Source of the DNA: DASUXA01 sp036378155 | GTDB lineage: Bacteria; Actinomycetota; Actinomycetes; Mycobacteriales; Micromonosporaceae | Length of the DNA stretch: 64,000 nt | Assembly: GCA_036378155.1 (NCBI GenBank) | Contig: DASUXA010000010.1 | Location: 29,447-93,446, forward strand | Direction of reading: 5' to 3' | Part shown: positions 34,966 through 43,448 of the stretch, piece by piece | Layout: the number at the start of each line of letters is the position of its first letter | Numbering within the stretch: the stretch's first letter is position 1 | The notes under the pieces: model-generated | Database searches by the model: none | The model's input: the letters and a program-made list of their open reading frames with translations, nothing else | Told to the model about the DNA's origin: nothing | Made by a program: the position numbers and the translations under genes

Positions 34966-35571
34966 GTGACCTCGCGAGGCAGTACGCCGCCGCCGCTCGG
35001 GGCGTGGGCGCCCTGGCATCCGCGCGAGGTGGCGGCGCGACTGGCGGGCGTCGACTCGCCCTGGTACGTCGCCGGCGGCTGGGCGGTCGACCTGTGGCTG
35101 GGCGTGGTGACCCGCGATCACGCCGACATCGAGATCGCAGTACCTCGCGGGTCGTTCCCGGCGGTACGTGCCCGGCTGGTCGACTGTGGCCTGTGGGTGG
35201 CGGGGCTGGGCGAGGTCGCCGCGCTGGGCGCCGAGGTGCCCGCCGACCGGCGCCAGGTCTGGGTGCGCGACCCGGTCGAGCCGGTGTGGCGGCTGGACGT
35301 AATGCTGGAACCCGGCGACGGCGGGACCTGGGTGTACCGGCGTGACGCTCGGGTGCGCCGCCGGTACCGGGAGATGGTCGCGACCACCTCGGACGGCGTG
35401 CCGTACCTGCGACCCGAAGGCGTGCTGCTGGACAAGGCGCCGTACCGACGCCCGAAGGACGACGCCGACCTGGCGGTCGCGCTGCCCGAGATGGACTCCG
35501 CCGCGCGCCGGTGGCTCGTCGACGCGCTCACCGTGGCGCACCCCGGTCACCCGTGGCTCACCGTGATCTGA
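34966..35571 (+). CDS. AadB-like nucleotidyltransferase-fold protein
   Basis: 201 residues. The motif WYVAGGWAVDLWLG followed by TRDHADIEIAV has the Gly-rich turn and acidic DxE residues of the aminoglycoside-2''-nucleotidyltransferase fold. The later stretch RLDVMLEP (third acidic) and KAPYRRPKDDADLAVALP fits the family. The family includes resistance enzymes and many proteins of unknown role; nothing here proves antibiotic modification. GTG 34966 was chosen because a -10 box lies at leaderless distance; ATG 34942 is an alternative. The gene stands alone between etfA and the DUF4397 gene. Confidence 0.75.
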   Translation: MTSRGSTPPPLGAWAPWHPREVAARLAGVDSPWYVAGGWAVDLWLGVVTRDHADIEIAVPRGSFPAVRARLVDCGLWVAGLGEVAALGAEVPADRRQVWVRDPVEPVWRLDVMLEPGDGGTWVYRRDARVRRRYREMVATTSDGVPYLRPEGVLLDKAPYRRPKDDADLAVALPEMDSAARRWLVDALTVAHPGHPWLTVI

Positions 35572-35605
35572 GCCGTATCGACGCCGTTCGTGGTCTATCG
35601 GTCTC

Positions 35606-35624
35606 GAACGGGTGACACCCGTTC
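35606..35624. terminator. Short hairpin after the nucleotidyltransferase gene
   Basis: A 7-bp stem GAACGGG with CCCGTTC and a TGACA loop lies 34 bases after the stop. It could be a weak terminator or part of the promoter region of the DUF4397 gene. Confidence 0.35.
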
Positions 35625-35762
35625 TCGGCGCCGCTGGTCAAAGCGTTCCCGCTGCTAGCTTCAGGCCGGTACCCCGCTGTCCATAATGCGGCAATCATCC
35701 TATCCGCCTGTTCTGTCGCCCTGTACTCCCCGCGATCGGAGCATCCGCGACAAGGAGGACAC

Positions 35763-36602
35763 ATGCGCGTACCACTCATCCGCCGCACCCTGACCGCTGC
35801 CGTCGCCGGGCTGACCGCGCTGGTCGGCGTCGCCGTCGCGTCGGCCACGCCCGCCGAGGCACAGGCCACGTCCACGGTGTTCGTCGTCCATGGCATCCCC
35901 GGTCAGCCCGTCGACGTGTACGTCAACGGAAAGAAGACGTTGAGCGACTTCCAGCCCGCCACGGTCGCCGGTCCGCTCAGCCTCGCCGCCGGCTCGTACA
36001 AGATCGCGTTGACCAAGCCCGGCGCGCCGGTGTCCAACGCCATCCTGACCGTCGACAACGCCCAGGTACCCGCCGGGCAGAACCTGAGCCTGGTAGCCCA
36101 CCTCGACGCGTCCGGGCAGCCGTCGCTGACCGCGTTCGTCAACGACACCAGCGCGGTCGCCGCCGGCAAGGCGCGGATCACGGTGCGACACGTCGCCGCC
36201 GCGCCCGCCGTGGACGTACGCGCCAACGGACAGGCGGTGTTCAGCAACCTGACCAACCCGAACGAGGCCAAGGCGGACGTGGACGCGGGCAGCGTCCGCG
36301 CCGACGTGGTGCTCGCCGGTACCCAGACCGTGGTCCTCGGACCCGCCACCCTCAACCTCGCCGCCGGCACGAACACCATCGTGTACGCGATCGGCTCCGC
36401 CAACGACAAGACGCTCGCCTTCGTGGTGCAGACCCTGACCGGGCTCGGCGGGGCACCCGGCGTACCGGCCGGCAGCGGCGGTCTCGCCGGCACCGGCGTC
36501 GGCGCGTCGTGGTACCTGCTGGTGACGCTCGGCGGCGTGCTGCTGCTCGTCGGCGCGGCCACCGTCACCCGGCGCACGCTCAGCAGGCGGCGCCCGGCCT
36601 GA
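35763..36602 (+). CDS. DUF4397 surface protein with LAGTG sorting signal
   Basis: 279 residues from an ATG preceded by AAGGAGG. The signal peptide ends about residue 35 (ATPAEAQA). Two DUF4397 repeats follow: STVFVVHGIPGQPVDVYVNG at about 38, and a second beginning ITVRHVAAAPAVDVRANG at about 140. After a Gly-rich linker the C-terminus has LAGTG (241-245), a hydrophobic helix, and the basic tail RRTLSRRRPA, a cell-wall sorting signal. The motif is LAxTG rather than LPxTG. Its stop overlaps the start of a class F sortase gene, which is the obvious candidate to anchor it. DUF4397 proteins are extracellular beta-sandwich proteins of unknown function. Confidence 0.85.
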   Translation: MRVPLIRRTLTAAVAGLTALVGVAVASATPAEAQATSTVFVVHGIPGQPVDVYVNGKKTLSDFQPATVAGPLSLAAGSYKIALTKPGAPVSNAILTVDNAQVPAGQNLSLVAHLDASGQPSLTAFVNDTSAVAAGKARITVRHVAAAPAVDVRANGQAVFSNLTNPNEAKADVDAGSVRADVVLAGTQTVVLGPATLNLAAGTNTIVYAIGSANDKTLAFVVQTLTGLGGAPGVPAGSGGLAGTGVGASWYLLVTLGGVLLLVGAATVTRRTLSRRRPA

Positions 36603-37351
36603 TGATCGCGCCATTGCCCGCCGCCGGCCCCGACGCGCGGCGTCGGGGCCGGCGGCGGTGCTCCCGGCGGTGGTGCTCCGGCCAGCCGCGCCCGACCAGG
36701 TCCGGCTCGACCCGGCCCGCCTGGCTTGCGGTACTCGCCGGGCTGCTCGCGCTGGTCTGGGCGTTGGGGTGGTACCGGCAGGCCCAGCCGGCTCCCGACG
36801 TCGGTACCGACGTGGCCCGCGCGCTCGCCTCGCCCGCGACCGTCGGGCTCGGACAGCCGGTCGAGGTGCGGTCCGGGGCGGTGCCCGACCGGCGTCCCGG
36901 GCTCGCGCCGATCCGACTGCGCATCCCGTCGATCCGGGTGGACGCCAGGGTCGTCCCGATCGGCGTGGACGCCAAAACCGGTGACCTCGCCGTACCGGCC
37001 AGTGTGGACACCGTCGGCTGGTACGCCCTGGGTCCGGACCTCGCCGCGCCGACCGGATCGGTCGTCGTCGCCGGCCACGTCGACGCGTACGACGAGGGTG
37101 CCGGTGCCTTCTTCCGGCTACGCGACCTGCGACCGGGCGCGGACATCACCGTCACCGACGCGACCGGACACGACCACCGGTACCGGGTCGTCGCCCGCGA
37201 GCGGTACCCGAAGACATCGGTGCCGGTAGACCGGATCTTCACCACCAACGGTGTCGCCCGGCTCACGCTGATCACCTGTGGCGGCCGGTTCGACCAGCGC
37301 ACCCGCAGCTACCACGACAACGTCGTGGTGACCGCGGTACGGGTCGGATAG
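36602..37351 (+). CDS. Class F sortase
   Basis: 249 residues. A basic cytoplasmic N-terminus precedes a membrane anchor (about 40-57); the catalytic domain starts at about 100 with RLRIPSIRVDARVVPIG. The triad is His159 (VVVAGHVDA), Cys226 (LTLITCGG), and Arg233 or Arg235 in GRFDQRTRSYHDN. WYALGPDLAAPTGS and the LITCGG context are typical of the actinobacterial class F group. The ATG shares its A with the TGA of the DUF4397 gene, so enzyme and substrate are translationally coupled. Its recognised motif is inferred to be LAGTG from the neighbour. A poly-Arg start region (ARRRGRRRC) is unusual in length. Confidence 0.9.
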   Translation: MIAPLPAAGPDARRRGRRRCSRRWCSGQPRPTRSGSTRPAWLAVLAGLLALVWALGWYRQAQPAPDVGTDVARALASPATVGLGQPVEVRSGAVPDRRPGLAPIRLRIPSIRVDARVVPIGVDAKTGDLAVPASVDTVGWYALGPDLAAPTGSVVVAGHVDAYDEGAGAFFRLRDLRPGADITVTDATGHDHRYRVVARERYPKTSVPVDRIFTTNGVARLTLITCGGRFDQRTRSYHDNVVVTAVRVG

Positions 37352-37392
37352 CCCCCCGGTACGCCCAGCGGCAATCACCTCGTCGCGGCGGA

Positions 37393-37398
37393 TAGGCT
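37393..37398 (+). promoter_or_regulatory. Likely -10 box of the cysteine desulfurase gene
   Basis: TAGGCT ends eight bases before the ATG at 37407, giving an mRNA with almost no leader. Confidence 0.45.
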
Positions 37399-37406
37399 GA
37401 ACGACG

Positions 37407-38579
37407 ATGAGGTACCTCGATCACGCCGCGACCACGCCGATGCTCCCGGAGGCGCTCGACGCGTACCTCGCCACGGCGCGCGACGTGGGCAACGCGTCCT
37501 CGCTGCACTGTGCGGGGCGGGCGGCGCGCCGGAAGGTCGAGGAGTCGCGCGAGCGCGTGGCGGCGGCGCTCGGCGCCCGGCCGTCCGAGGTGGTGTTCAC
37601 CGGGGGCGGTACCGAGAGCGACAACCTCGCCGTCAAGGGGCTGTTCTGGGCGCGGCGAGCAGCCGACCCGAAGCGGACCCGGGTGGTCGCCAGTTCGATC
37701 GAGCACCACGCGGTGCTCGACGCGGTCCACTGGCTGGGGCGCGACGAAGGCGCTCAGCTGAGCTGGCTGCCGGTCGACGCGACCGGGCGGGTCGAGGTGG
37801 ACGAGCTGCGCGCGGTGCTCGACCGGTACGCCGACGAAGTGGCGTTGGTCACCGCGATGTGGGCGAACAACGAGGTCGGGACCGTCCAGCCGGTGACCGA
37901 GGTCGCCGAAGTGGCAGCCGCCGTCGACGTGCCGTACCACACCGACGCGGTCCAGGCGGTCGGACAGGTGCCGGTCGACTTCGCCCGTTCCGGCGCGGTC
38001 GCGTTGACGGTGAGCGGGCACAAGCTGGGCGGTCCGGTCGGCGTGGGCGCGTTGCTGCTGGCTCGGGACGCGGCGTGCACACCGCTGCTGCACGGCGGCG
38101 GGCAGGAGCGCGACGTGCGGTCCGGCACGTTGGACGTACCGGGCGTGGTGGCGTTCGCCACCGCCGTGGAGGCGAGCGTGAAGCGTCAGCAGGAGCACGC
38201 CGCGATGCTCTCGGCGCTGCGTGACGACCTGGTGGAACGGGTCCGCGCGGCGGTACCGGATGCGATCTTGAACGGGGACCCGGTCGACCGGCTGCCCGGT
38301 AACGCCCATTTCTCGTTCCCCGGCTGCGAGGGCGACGCGCTGCTGTTGCTGCTCGACGCCCAGGGCATCGCGTGCTCGACCGGTTCGGCATGCTCGGCAG
38401 GGGTCGCGCAGCCGTCACACGTACTGCTCGCGATGGGCGCCGACGACGACCGGGCGCGCTCGTCGCTGCGCTTCACGCTCGGGCACACGTCCACCCGCGA
38501 CGACATCGACGCGCTGGTAGCGGCGCTGCCGGCGGCTGTGGAGCGGGCGCGGCGAGCGGGCGCGGCGGCGCGACGCTGA
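37407..38579 (+). CDS. iscS: Cysteine desulfurase (NifS/IscS class)
   Basis: 390 residues. MRYLDHAATTP begins the protein; His100-His101 (SIEHHAV) stacks on PLP; Lys206 in SGHKLGGP forms the Schiff base. Cys329 in STGSACS is the persulfide-forming residue on the class I type loop. It takes sulfur from cysteine for Fe-S clusters and, with the next gene, for tRNA 2-thiouridine. The order cysteine desulfurase then mnmA is the same as in mycobacteria. The mRNA probably extends into mnmA, although mnmA also has its own leaderless promoter. Confidence 0.92.
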   Translation: MRYLDHAATTPMLPEALDAYLATARDVGNASSLHCAGRAARRKVEESRERVAAALGARPSEVVFTGGGTESDNLAVKGLFWARRAADPKRTRVVASSIEHHAVLDAVHWLGRDEGAQLSWLPVDATGRVEVDELRAVLDRYADEVALVTAMWANNEVGTVQPVTEVAEVAAAVDVPYHTDAVQAVGQVPVDFARSGAVALTVSGHKLGGPVGVGALLLARDAACTPLLHGGGQERDVRSGTLDVPGVVAFATAVEASVKRQQEHAAMLSALRDDLVERVRAAVPDAILNGDPVDRLPGNAHFSFPGCEGDALLLLLDAQGIACSTGSACSAGVAQPSHVLLAMGADDDRARSSLRFTLGHTSTRDDIDALVAALPAAVERARRAGAAARR

Positions 38580-38686
38580 GTAGCGAGGCGGGCGCGAGGG
38601 CGCGGTCGTGAGTGGCGCGGCGGGCGCGAGGATGCGGCGGCAAGACGGGCGACCAGCGGCGCGACGAGGGGCTTCGCCGCACCGGA

Positions 38687-38692
38687 TACCCT
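38687..38692 (+). promoter_or_regulatory. Leaderless -10 box of mnmA
   Basis: TACCCT is followed by six bases and the GTG start at 38699, the same arrangement as at 34954 and 54052. Confidence 0.5.
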
Positions 38693-38698
38693 CGTAGG

Positions 38699-39838
38699 GT
38701 GCGTGTCCTTGCCGCGATGTCCGGTGGTGTCGACTCGGCGGTCGCCGCCGCCCGAGCCGCCGACGCCGGGTACGACGTCACCGGCGTCCACCTGGCGCTG
38801 TCCCGTAACCCGCAGACGTACCGTTCCGGCGCGCGCGGCTGCTGCACCCTCGAAGACGCGCGGGACGCCAGGCGCGCGGCGGACGTGATCGGCATTCCGT
38901 TCTACGTGTGGGACATGGCGGACCGGTTCCACGACGACGTCGTCGACGACTTCGTCGCTGAGTACGCCGCCGGTCGTACCCCCAATCCGTGCCTGCGCTG
39001 CAACGAGAAGATCAAGTTCGCGGCGGTGCTGGACCGGGCGCTGGCGCTCGGCTTCGACGCGGTGGTGACCGGGCACCATGCCCGGCGCGGGGCGGACGGT
39101 CTGCTGCGGCGCAGCGTGGACCTCGGCAAGGACCAGTCGTACGTGCTCGCCGTGCTCACCCGCGAGCAGTTGGCACACGCGATCTTCCCGCTCGGCGACT
39201 CGACCAAAGCAGAGGTCCGCGCCGAGGCGGCGCGGCGGGGGCTGGCGGTCGCCGACAAGCCGGACTCGCACGACATCTGCTTCATCGCCGACGGCGACAC
39301 CCGCGGCTTTCTGCAGCAGCGGCTGGGCAGCCAGCCGGGCGACATCGTCGACGCGACGAGCGGGCAGGTCGTCGGCCGGCACGAGGGCGCCTACGCGTAC
39401 ACCATCGGTCAGCGCAAGGGGTTGCGCCTGGAGCATCCGGCGCCGGACGGTCGACCCCGGTACGTGCTGTCGATCACCCCGGTCACCAACACCGTCACCG
39501 TCGGACCCGCCGAGGCGCTGGAGGTCACCAGGGTGCGCGGCGAGCGCCCGCTGTGGACCGGTACATCCGCCCCCGAGCAGCCGATCGAGGCGCAGGTGCA
39601 GTTGCGGGCACACGGCGAGGTGGTACCGGCGACCGTCCGCGCGCACGACGGCGGGCTGACCGCCACGCTGCACCGACCGGTGCGGGGCGTCGCCGCCGGG
39701 CAGGCGATCGTGGTGTACCGCCCGGACCCGGCGGGCGATGTCGTGCTCGGCTCGGCGACGATCGCCTCGGCGAGCCGCGACGCGGTCGAGCCCGCCGAGT
39801 CCGCCGAGGTCGCCGAGTCCGCTGAGGTCGCCGGCTAG
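38699..39838 (+). CDS. mnmA: tRNA 2-thiouridine(34) synthase
   Basis: 379 residues from GTG 38699. The PP-loop SGGVDS is at 8-13, the first Cys pair in NPCLRC (98-101) and the second catalytic Cys in HDICFIADGD (Cys194). The protein adenylates and thiolates U34 of Glu, Gln and Lys tRNAs using persulfide from the cysteine desulfurase encoded just upstream. The last 20 residues are an acidic repeat (PAESAEVAESAEVAG) not part of the conserved fold. The GTG start is supported by the leaderless -10 box and by the conserved N-terminus MRVLAAMSGG. Confidence 0.94.
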   Translation: MRVLAAMSGGVDSAVAAARAADAGYDVTGVHLALSRNPQTYRSGARGCCTLEDARDARRAADVIGIPFYVWDMADRFHDDVVDDFVAEYAAGRTPNPCLRCNEKIKFAAVLDRALALGFDAVVTGHHARRGADGLLRRSVDLGKDQSYVLAVLTREQLAHAIFPLGDSTKAEVRAEAARRGLAVADKPDSHDICFIADGDTRGFLQQRLGSQPGDIVDATSGQVVGRHEGAYAYTIGQRKGLRLEHPAPDGRPRYVLSITPVTNTVTVGPAEALEVTRVRGERPLWTGTSAPEQPIEAQVQLRAHGEVVPATVRAHDGGLTATLHRPVRGVAAGQAIVVYRPDPAGDVVLGSATIASASRDAVEPAESAEVAESAEVAG

Positions 39839-39937
39839 CGGGTCGCCGCACGCGGCGGTTCACGGCTGGTCCGTCGCCGGCACCGCCCGGCGCATGGCGC
39901 CCGCCCGACCCTGAGCGCCCAGCGGCTCACCTACCGG

Positions 39938-39943
39938 TAACGT
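39938..39943 (+). promoter_or_regulatory. Possible -10 box of the MetE-like gene
   Basis: TAACGT ends eight bases before the GTG at 39952; no ribosome site is visible. An almost leaderless transcript is likely. Confidence 0.35.
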
Positions 39944-39951
39944 TTCCAGGT

Positions 39952-40995
39952 GTGACGAGCGCGCTCAGCCCGACCGACGACTCCGTCGGCGAACCCGTCG
40001 GCGACGAGAGGTGGCCGGTGGGCGCCGCGACCGGCGTCGGCTCGCTGCCCGGTACCGACATCGCCGAAGCGGTCAAGGTCGTCCTCGGGGAACTTCCCGA
40101 CCTGCCCCACCTGCCCGAGTTGCCGGCGCGGGGTCCGGGCGCCGACCTGATCGGACGCGGCGCCGGGCTGCTGGTCGAGTTGCCCGTCGAGTTGTACGCC
40201 GGACGCTGGCGCATCGCCGGGCGGCCCGGGCGCGACCTGCGGCGCACGCGCGACCTGTGGGAGCGTGACCTGGACACGATCACCGAGCAGGCGGGTGAAT
40301 TCACCGGTACCTTCAAGATCCAGTCGGTCGGTCCGTGGACCCTCGCGGCGAACCTCGACCTGCCCGTCGGCGGTCGGGTGCTGCGTGATCCGGGGGCGGC
40401 GCGCGACCTGGTCGACTCGCTCACCGAGGGGCTCGCCGGGCACGTGCGCGACGTGCGACGGCGGCTGCCCCGCGCGCGGATCCTCCTGCAACTCGACGAA
40501 CCGTCGCTGCCGGCGGTCCTCGCCGGTCAGGTACCGACCGAGAGCGGGCTGGGCACCTTGCGGGCGGTCGACAAGGTGTTGGCGACCACCGTGCTGAGCC
40601 AGGTGATCGAGGAGTCGGCGGTACCGGTGGTGGTGCATTGCTGCGCGCCTCGCGCGCCGATCGCCCTGCTCCGCGCAGCAGGCGCGGTCGCCGTGTCGCT
40701 CGACCTCGATCTGGTCGAGGACCTCGACGGATTGGGCGAGGCGATCGACGCCGGACTCGGGCTGTTCGCCGGGGCGGTGCCCGTGACGGGCACCGGTGAC
40801 GATCTGTCCAGGACCGCCGCCGACCGGATCGTCGCGATGTGGCGGCGGCTCGGCTTCCCGCTCGCCCGCCTGCCCGAGCAGGTCGTCGTCACGCCGACAT
40901 GCGGGCTCGCGGGGGCATCCGACGAGTACGCCCGGACCGCGCTGCGCGCCTGCCGCGACGCGGGACGCCGGCTGCGCGACGCCGCCTGGGGCTGA
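39952..40995 (+). CDS. Stand-alone MetE C-terminal-domain-like protein (Rv3015c-type)
   Basis: 347 residues forming only one barrel of cobalamin-independent methionine synthase. GATGVGSLPGTD (25-36) and LLQLDEPSLP (178-187) are typical. The MetE zinc ligands have counterparts: His229 and Cys231 in VVVHCCAP and Cys317 in TPTCGLAG; the Glu ligand looks replaced by Asp in SLDLD. The N-terminal half that carries folate in true MetE is missing. A similar protein (Rv3015c) lies between mnmA and ligA in Mycobacterium tuberculosis, as here. It may be a methyltransferase using another donor; substrate unknown. Confidence 0.78.
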   Translation: MTSALSPTDDSVGEPVGDERWPVGAATGVGSLPGTDIAEAVKVVLGELPDLPHLPELPARGPGADLIGRGAGLLVELPVELYAGRWRIAGRPGRDLRRTRDLWERDLDTITEQAGEFTGTFKIQSVGPWTLAANLDLPVGGRVLRDPGAARDLVDSLTEGLAGHVRDVRRRLPRARILLQLDEPSLPAVLAGQVPTESGLGTLRAVDKVLATTVLSQVIEESAVPVVVHCCAPRAPIALLRAAGAVAVSLDLDLVEDLDGLGEAIDAGLGLFAGAVPVTGTGDDLSRTAADRIVAMWRRLGFPLARLPEQVVVTPTCGLAGASDEYARTALRACRDAGRRLRDAAWG

Positions 40996-41042
40996 CGCTC
41001 GATCCTCGCGCCTCCCGCCGCAAGGTCGGTGCCCTCAGCGCG

Positions 41043-41067
41043 CACAACGCTCGTGATGTGCGGACAC
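41043..41067. repeat. Dispersed palindrome element, copy C
   Basis: CACAACGCTC is followed by GTGATGTGCGGACAC (41053-41067), matching the core of copies A, B and D with one base changed (GCGG for GCGT). It lies in the gap 40996-41207 between the MetE-like gene and ligA. A TACGGT box at 41167-41172 downstream may be the ligA -10. Confidence 0.6.
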
Positions 41068-41207
41068 CGCCGCTCGGGTACGACCCCGGGCTCGCTCCCG
41101 AACCGCGCCGACCCGAGCGTCGACCACGTTGCGGCGCGTACCGGGTGCCGCTGTCGGAGGCGTTGGCTACGGTGCCGGGGAGACACTCGATCGAGGGGGC
41201 ACGCGCG

Positions 41208-43328
41208 GTGGACGAGGACGCGATTCCGCAGGTGACGGCGGAGCAGGAGGCGGCGGCCGGCGCCGAGCCCACGCCGCAGGCGCGCGAACGGCACGCCGAG
41301 CTGTCCGTGCAGATCGAGGAGCATCGGTACCGCTACTTCACGCTGGACGCGCCGACCGTGTCGGACGCCGAGTACGACCAGTTGATGCGCGAGCTGACCG
41401 CGCTGGAGGAGCGGTACCCGGCGCTGCGCACCCCGGACTCGCCGACGCAGAGCGTCGGCGGCGCGCCGTCCACGCTGTTCGCCCCGGTCGCGCACGTCGA
41501 GCGGATGATGTCGCTGGACAACGCCTTCGACGACGACGAGTTGACCGCCTGGGCCGACCGGGTCGAGCGGGATGCCGGCACCAAGGTGCACTACCTGTGT
41601 GAACTCAAGGTCGACGGGCTCGCGATCAGCCTGACGTACGAGGACGGTCGGCTGGTGCGGGGTGCTACCCGGGGCGACGGGCGCACCGGCGAGGACGTCA
41701 CCCCCAACGTACGGACCATCGCCGATGTCCCGTCCCGGCTCACCGGCACCGACGTGCCGGAGTTTCTGGAGGTGCGGGGCGAGGTCTTCTTCCCGGTCGC
41801 CCGGTTCGCGGAACTCAACGCCGCGCTGGTGGAGCAGGGCAGGGCGCCGTTCGCCAATCCGCGCAACGCCGCGGCGGGCAGCCTTCGGCAGAAGGATCCG
41901 AGGGTGACCGCCTCGCGTCCGCTGCGCCTGGTCGTCCACGGCATCGGCGCGCGTCGCGGGTTCGAACCGACGACCCAGTCCGGGGCGTACGAGAAGCTCG
42001 CCGAATGGGGGTTCCCGACCAGTCGACGCTGGAAGGTGGTGCCCGACCTCGCCGGGGTGCGTGAGTTCATCGCGTACTACGCCGAGCACCGGCACGACGT
42101 CGAGCATGAGATCGACGGTGTGGTGGTCAAGGTCGACGAGGTCGCGCTGCAGCGGCGGCTCGGCTCCACCAGTCGCGCCCCCCGCTGGGCGATCGCGTTC
42201 AAATATCCCCCGGAGGAGGTCAACACCACCCTGGTCGACATCCACGTCAACGTCGGGCGCACCGGTCGGGTCACCCCGTTCGCCGAGGTCACGCCGGTCC
42301 GGGTCGCCGGGTCCACGGTGACGTTCGCGACGCTGCACAACGCGGCCGAGGTCGCGCGCAAGGGTGTGCTGATCGGGGACACCGTCGTGCTGCGCAAGGC
42401 GGGCGACGTGATTCCCGAGATCGTCGGCCCGGTGGTGGAGAAGCGCACCGGCGAGGAACGCCCGTTCGTCATGCCGACCCACTGCCCGTCCTGCGGGTCG
42501 CGGCTGGCGCCGGCGAAGGAGAGCGACGTCGACATCCGCTGCCCGAACACCCGGTCGTGCCCGGCGCAGGTGCGTGAGCGGGTGTACCACATGGGCGCGC
42601 GTGACGTGCTCGACATCGAGGTGCTCGGTGAGAAGGCGGCGGCGGCGCTGCTCGAGGACGGCGTGATCGCCAACGAGGGCGACGTGTTCAGCCTGGACGC
42701 CGACAAGCTGTCGCGCAGCGGGTTCTTCGTCAACCGGGACGGGTCGCTCGGCTCCAACGCCACGAAGCTGCTGGCGAGCCTCGAGGACGCGAAGCGCCGA
42801 CCGCTGTGGCGATACCTGGTCGCGTTGTCCATCCGGCACGTCGGCCCGACCGCCGCGCAGGCGCTGGCGCGCGAGTTCTCGTCGATCGACGAGATCGCCG
42901 CCGCGTCGCCCGAGCGGCTCGCCGCGGTCGAGGGGGTGGGTCCGATCATCGCGGAGTCGCTGACCGAGTGGTTCACGGTCGACTGGCACCGCGAGATCGT
43001 CGAGAAGTGGCGGGCAGCAGGGGTGCGACTCGCCGAGGAGCGGGTGGAGACCGGACCGCGACCGCTGGACGGGGTGACGGTTGTGGTGACCGGGACGCTG
43101 ACCGGCTATTCGCGGGACGACGCGGTGGAGGCGGTCGCTTCGCGGGGCGGCAAGGTCACCTCGAGTGTGTCCAAGAAGACCGATTTCGTGGTGGTCGGCG
43201 AGAACCCCGGCAGCAAGTACGACAAAGCGGTCAGCTTGCAGGTCGCGATTCTGGACGAAGAGGGATTCCGCGTACTGCTCAACAAGGGACCGGACGCGGC
43301 GCGTGAGCGGGCACAAACCGGACCGTAA
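41208..43328 (+). CDS. ligA: NAD-dependent DNA ligase
   Basis: 706 residues from GTG 41208 with GAGGGGG ten bases upstream. Domain Ia carries the NMN site (YRYFTLDAPTVSDAEYDQLM). The adenylated Lys is Lys134 in CELKVDGLAI. The OB fold follows, then the four-Cys zinc finger (HCPSCGSR ... IRCPNTRSCPAQ), helix-hairpin-helix motifs, and a C-terminal BRCT domain (about 625-700). It seals nicks using NAD and is essential. An N-terminal acidic and Ala-rich extension of about 25 residues is slightly longer than usual. The neighbour set (mnmA, MetE-like, ligA, gatCA) is conserved with mycobacteria. Confidence 0.96.
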   Translation: MDEDAIPQVTAEQEAAAGAEPTPQARERHAELSVQIEEHRYRYFTLDAPTVSDAEYDQLMRELTALEERYPALRTPDSPTQSVGGAPSTLFAPVAHVERMMSLDNAFDDDELTAWADRVERDAGTKVHYLCELKVDGLAISLTYEDGRLVRGATRGDGRTGEDVTPNVRTIADVPSRLTGTDVPEFLEVRGEVFFPVARFAELNAALVEQGRAPFANPRNAAAGSLRQKDPRVTASRPLRLVVHGIGARRGFEPTTQSGAYEKLAEWGFPTSRRWKVVPDLAGVREFIAYYAEHRHDVEHEIDGVVVKVDEVALQRRLGSTSRAPRWAIAFKYPPEEVNTTLVDIHVNVGRTGRVTPFAEVTPVRVAGSTVTFATLHNAAEVARKGVLIGDTVVLRKAGDVIPEIVGPVVEKRTGEERPFVMPTHCPSCGSRLAPAKESDVDIRCPNTRSCPAQVRERVYHMGARDVLDIEVLGEKAAAALLEDGVIANEGDVFSLDADKLSRSGFFVNRDGSLGSNATKLLASLEDAKRRPLWRYLVALSIRHVGPTAAQALAREFSSIDEIAAASPERLAAVEGVGPIIAESLTEWFTVDWHREIVEKWRAAGVRLAEERVETGPRPLDGVTVVVTGTLTGYSRDDAVEAVASRGGKVTSSVSKKTDFVVVGENPGSKYDKAVSLQVAILDEEGFRVLLNKGPDAARERAQTGP

Positions 43329-43448
43329 CCAAGTCGTGTCCGTAATCGCATCAGTACGATGGGTCGGCAACCCTCAGCCCCGGCATACGGTGGGGACGTT
43401 GTGCTCGTCGTCAGAGCGCGGGGGACAGGTCGCGTCTCGGGAGGTTTG

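Noticed and set aside
41957..41962. GGTTCGAAC-like sequence hinting at a tRNA T-loop
   Set aside because: It lies inside ligA and no acceptor, D or anticodon stems can be folded around it.
40527..43370. A 947-codon minus-strand frame opposite ligA
   Set aside because: Composition and lack of motifs mark it as a shadow frame.
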